This document shows, piece after piece, positions 32,264 to 34,962 of a stretch of DNA of 34,962 nucleotides (positions are counted from its first letter, which is position 1; every line of letters starts with the position of its first letter). Below the pieces are notes generated by a model. That model saw only the letters and a program-made list of their open reading frames with translations. It did not search any database and was not told where the DNA came from. The stretch covers positions 11,122 to 46,083 of the forward strand of contig DLMZ01000051.1 in assembly GCA_002479415.1 (NCBI GenBank), given 5' to 3'. A program made the position numbers and the translations under genes. Source of the stretch: Firmicutes bacterium UBA7523 (lineage in GTDB: Bacteria > Bacillota > Dethiobacteria > Dethiobacterales > Dethiobacteraceae).

Positions 32264-34561
32264 ATGGTAAACTTAAGTCAAAACGCTTTAACTGTACTGG
32301 AACGGAGATACTTAGCAAAAGGCTTTGACGGACAATTATTGGAAAATCCTCATGATATGTTCAGGAGAGTTGCGCGCCATATAGCGCAGGCTGATTCAAT
32401 TTTTGGCGCAAGCGCGGAAGAGATTAAAGAAATAGAGGATGATTTTTTTGCATTTATGTCCCAGTTAGATTTTTTGCCTAACTCGCCAACTCTTATGAAC
32501 GCCGGATTGGAGCTGGGCCAGTTGTCTGCATGCTTTGTTCTTCCCGTTGAGGACTCCATGGAAGGAATATTTAATGCTGTTAAGCATGCCGCGCTTATTC
32601 ATAAATCCGGGGGAGGGACAGGCTTTAGTTTTTCACGGCTGCGCCCTAATGGAAGTCCGGTAGGAAGCACCGGTGGTATAGCTTCCGGCGTTATAAGCTT
32701 TATGAAGGTGTTTGATGTCGCCACAGATATAATAAAGCAAGGAGGACGCCGCCGCGGCGCTAATATGGGCATTTTACGGATTGATCATCCGGAAATTCTC
32801 GAGTTTATTAAATGTAAAGAAAATAACAGTGAGCTTAATAATTTTAATATAAGCGTTGGTATAACCGAGGAGTTTATGCATGCAGTTGAAGAGCAAAGAG
32901 ATTATCAGTTAATCGACCCCCGCACTAAAGAGGCGGTGGCAGCCCTTGATGCAGCCTCGGTTTTTAGGCTGATAGTTGAGAAGGCATGGCTAAACGGTGA
33001 GCCTGGTATTATTTTTTTGGATAGAATTAATGAGGACAATCCCGTGGCGCATTTGGGCGAAGTAGAGTCCACCAATCCGTGCGGAGAGCAGCCTCTTTTG
33101 CCGTATGAAAGCTGTAATCTGGGCTCGATAAACTTAAATACTCATCTTGTTTTGCATGACGGAGCTTGGTCTTTGGACGAGGACAAGCTGTGTCGCACAG
33201 TTCAACTAGCTGTTCACTTTCTCGATAATGTTATTGAGGTAAACAAGTACCCCATTGAAGAAGTTCGAGAAATGACACGTAAAACACGGAAAATTGGGTT
33301 GGGTGTAATGGGTTTTGCCGATGTTCTGTTTAAGCTTGGTATCCCATACAACTCAGAAGAAGCTGTTGAAACCGCCGGAAAAATCATGGGCATTGTTGAT
33401 AGGGTAAGCAAGGAAGAATCCCTTTCCCTGGCCGAAAAACGCGGAGTATTTCCCGCTTATAAGGGAAGCTCTTGGGAAGCTAAAAGTATGCCGCTGCGAA
33501 ACGCAACAACTACAACTATAGCGCCCACCGGGTCAATTAGCATTATAGCAAATACGACAAGCGGTATTGAGCCCTTGTTTGCTGTATGCTACCATCGTAA
33601 CGTGATGGACAATGACCGTTTGGTTGAGATTCATCCGTATTTTAAAGAACTGGCCAAAGAGCAGGGTTTTTATAGTGATGAGCTTATGGAACGCATCGCA
33701 AAAGAGGGAACAATTCAGTACATAGAAGAAATACCCGCAGATATTAAAAATATCTTTGTTACCAGTCACGATGTCAGTGCTACATGGCATGTAAGGATTC
33801 AAAGCGCATTTCAGCAATATACTGACAATGCTGTTTCGAAGACGGTTAACTTTAATAGTGATGCAACCCGTGAGGATATTGAAGCAGCTTATTTATTGGC
33901 GTACAAATTGGGCTGCAAAGGTATCACAGTATACCGTGACGGAAGCCGTGAATCTCAGGTTTTAAGTTTTGGCAAAGAGAATGTCCAAGAAAATGAAGAA
34001 GATAATAACGGGATTTATCCGCGACCCAGGCCCGGTGTTACCACCGGTTTTACCGAGAAGGTTAAAATTGGCTGCGGTAACTTATATGTAACTGTGAACT
34101 ATGACAGCAAAGGAATTTGCGAGGTTTTTGCCAACCTAGGCCGTGCCGGAGGCTGCCCAAGCCAAAGTGAGGCCACAAGCAGATTGTGTTCTATTGCTCT
34201 TCGCAGTGGTGTTCATGTTGACGCTGTAATTGAGCAGCTAAAAGGGATCCGCTGTCACAGCACACTAATTCAGAAAACGAAACAAAAAGATACGATTAAC
34301 GTACTTTCATGCCCAGATGCCATAGGTAAGGTCCTGAAAAAGGTGTCTAATCATATTGTTTGTGAGGAAGAGCAGCTGATTATTCAGGATATTGCCATAT
34401 CGGCAGAAGCCGTTTCGTTTCACGCTTCTGATTCTGTCCGGGAGTCATTCTCGCATCCAAATCCGGGAAAAGAAGCTATTTGCCCAGAATGCAGCGCAAA
34501 GGTAGAGTTTGAAGGAGGCTGCATGGTCTGCAGAAGCTGTGGCTTTTCCAAGTGTAATTAA
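32264..34561 (+). CDS. nrdJ: Adenosylcobalamin-dependent ribonucleotide reductase (class II)
   Basis: The product is 765 residues with CAGGAGGAGAG before the ATG. It reduces ribonucleotides to deoxyribonucleotides using B12 to make the thiyl radical, independent of oxygen. Active-site motifs are LSACFVLPVED (redox Cys), STNPCGEQPLLPYESCNLGSINL (the N-x-C-x-E radical Cys/Glu set, split at the site) and ATTTTIAPTGSISIIANT. There is no N-terminal ATP-cone. After about residue 590 comes a TSCPD-type domain (GCGNLYVTVNYD, GRAGGCPSQSEA), then a C-terminal zinc-ribbon-like end with CPECSAKVEF and CMVCRSCGFSKC, which supplies the shuttle thiols. Regulation by NrdR is suggested by two boxes upstream. 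Confidence 0.96.
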   Translation: MVNLSQNALTVLERRYLAKGFDGQLLENPHDMFRRVARHIAQADSIFGASAEEIKEIEDDFFAFMSQLDFLPNSPTLMNAGLELGQLSACFVLPVEDSMEGIFNAVKHAALIHKSGGGTGFSFSRLRPNGSPVGSTGGIASGVISFMKVFDVATDIIKQGGRRRGANMGILRIDHPEILEFIKCKENNSELNNFNISVGITEEFMHAVEEQRDYQLIDPRTKEAVAALDAASVFRLIVEKAWLNGEPGIIFLDRINEDNPVAHLGEVESTNPCGEQPLLPYESCNLGSINLNTHLVLHDGAWSLDEDKLCRTVQLAVHFLDNVIEVNKYPIEEVREMTRKTRKIGLGVMGFADVLFKLGIPYNSEEAVETAGKIMGIVDRVSKEESLSLAEKRGVFPAYKGSSWEAKSMPLRNATTTTIAPTGSISIIANTTSGIEPLFAVCYHRNVMDNDRLVEIHPYFKELAKEQGFYSDELMERIAKEGTIQYIEEIPADIKNIFVTSHDVSATWHVRIQSAFQQYTDNAVSKTVNFNSDATREDIEAAYLLAYKLGCKGITVYRDGSRESQVLSFGKENVQENEEDNNGIYPRPRPGVTTGFTEKVKIGCGNLYVTVNYDSKGICEVFANLGRAGGCPSQSEATSRLCSIALRSGVHVDAVIEQLKGIRCHSTLIQKTKQKDTINVLSCPDAIGKVLKKVSNHIVCEEEQLIIQDIAISAEAVSFHASDSVRESFSHPNPGKEAICPECSAKVEFEGGCMVCRSCGFSKCN

Positions 34562-34566
34562 AATTG

Positions 34567-34591
34567 CCCCCACCCGGGGGCTTTCTTTTTA
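34567..34591 (+). terminator. Rho-independent terminator of nrdJ
   Basis: GCCCCC-ACCC-GGGGGC (34567-34582) followed by TTTCTTTTT, 5 nt after the stop codon. Confidence 0.92.
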
Positions 34592-34669
34592 GTTTAGGTA
34601 ACTATACTTGCCACAAAGCCTGCCCGTGAGCCGTTTAATATATGGAAAAGGGGAAGGGGGCATGTATAT

Positions 34670-34723
34670 ATGAAGCCAGAATGTCCTATAAAATGCGAAT
34701 ATAAGCCGCAGATATTAATGTGA
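34670..34723 (+). CDS. Possible 17-residue microprotein
   Basis: ATG at 34670, 9 nt after AAGGGGG (34654-34660), encodes MKPECPIKCEYKPQILM and then TGA. Two Cys-Pro/Cys pairs sit close together. Its end runs into the left arm of the long hairpin. A promoter candidate lies about 35 nt upstream. It is short enough to be chance; no family is recognised. Confidence 0.25.
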   Translation: MKPECPIKCEYKPQILM

Positions 34724-34751
34724 TGACATTAGTATCTGCGGCTTATATTTT
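34699..34751 (+). terminator. Long hairpin with short T-run
   Basis: ATATAAGCCGCAGATATTAATGT (34699-34721), loop GATG, then the complement to 34748: 23 bp with one wobble, followed by three further Ts. It may end a short transcript starting after nrdJ. Confidence 0.65.
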
Positions 34752-34894
34752 ACGTGGTATATTTAGCAAAAATTACTGCAAAGAAATTTTTGTCCGTACC
34801 CCCCAAAAAAAACAAGTTTCGACGTATTAATATATGGGAAATAAAAATTGTTGTACTTTGTATAATTTCCGTAAAATTATGGGGGGAATCAGCT

Positions 34895-34962
34895 GTGAAG
34901 TCTAGGAAAAGAATTGTTAAGTCTACTACACTATTGGTACTGTTTTGTTTTTTCATGAATTT
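34895..34962 (+). CDS. Start of an exported or membrane protein (partial, cut by right edge)
   Basis: A GTG at 34895, 7-8 nt after GGGGGGA, opens a frame with no stop to the window end: a basic start (KSRKRIVK) followed by a hydrophobic run (TLLVLFCFFM). This is the pattern of a signal peptide or membrane anchor. TATAAT at 34861-34866 lies about 28 nt before the start, which fits a promoter -10. Nothing else can be said because only 22 codons are visible. Confidence 0.5.
   Translation, partial: MKSRKRIVKSTTLLVLFCFFMN

Larger units (their letters stand above)
34592..34894 (+). other. Intergenic stretch with possible promoter and hairpins
   Basis: About 300 nt without a convincing gene. It holds a weak promoter (TTGCCA at 34609-34614, 19 nt, TTTAAT at 34634-34639), a candidate 17-codon ORF and the long hairpin at 34699-34748 (see separate entries). 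From 34752 to 34860 I see AT-rich sequence with C- and A-runs near 34800 and a TATAAT at 34861-34866 that may serve the gene at the right edge. Confidence 0.5.

Noticed and set aside
1..34962. CRISPR arrays, insertion sequences, prophage genes or integron sites
   Set aside because: No regularly spaced direct repeats, transposase, integrase or phage structural genes were seen on either strand.

Overview
The window looks like a chromosomal segment of a strictly anaerobic, low-to-mid GC member of the Firmicutes (class Clostridia; a Peptococcaceae-like lineage is possible but not proven). The evidence is strong AGGAGG-type ribosome binding sites, frequent GTG/TTG starts, a single-chain 1256-residue PurL, a B12-dependent ribonucleotide reductase, a trimeric NADH/ferredoxin-type [FeFe] hydrogenase, a hybrid-cluster protein and a rubredoxin/rubrerythrin oxygen-defence set. 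I see no insertion sequence, phage gene, CRISPR array or rRNA.

Layout. 1-941 (minus) is an AAA ATPase of the DUF4143 type cut by the left edge. 1139-2002 is a membrane protein with a bacterial PH-like domain. 2156-6155 is a four-gene operon: an ornithine-cyclodeaminase-like enzyme and a complete TRAP transporter (DctP, DctQ, DctM). 6312-8034 is an oxidative-stress operon: a double-rubredoxin protein, then a ferredoxin reading in frame into a rubrerythrin that keeps its own ribosome binding site and start. A nitroreductase follows directly behind a terminator. 8726-13026 holds purL and a shikimate-kinase-like gene.

13000-22668 is the least explained part. A regulator with two tandem helix-turn-helix repeats (minus) leads a three-gene operon with a zinc-ribbon membrane protein and a lipoprotein. 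It faces a divergent operon of two zinc-ribbon membrane proteins, LemA, a DUF2207 protein and a 946-residue zinc-ribbon/ectodomain protein. I read this as one envelope-linked system of unknown function.

22838-25894 carries a new-looking ferritin-like diiron candidate and the hybrid-cluster protein (hcp), followed by a convergent ArsC/Spx-like gene and a divergent hotdog thioesterase. At 26858-26951 (minus) is a tRNA with a GCA (Cys) anticodon and U73, but with a selenocysteine-tRNA-like body: a 13-bp acceptor/T axis and a long variable arm. I rate it the most unusual element here. 27125-31219 encodes HydC-HydB-HydA, an electron-bifurcating-type [FeFe] hydrogenase. 31373-32158 is a patatin-like hydrolase. 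32264-34561 is nrdJ, whose promoter region carries two NrdR-box matches 32 bp apart. The right end holds terminators, a possible 17-codon ORF and the start of an exported protein cut by the edge.

Taken together the genes describe anaerobic H2/NADH/ferredoxin metabolism, protection from O2 and reactive nitrogen, nucleotide synthesis and uptake of a small organic acid or amino acid. Promoter and function calls rest on motif reading by eye; no searches were run.
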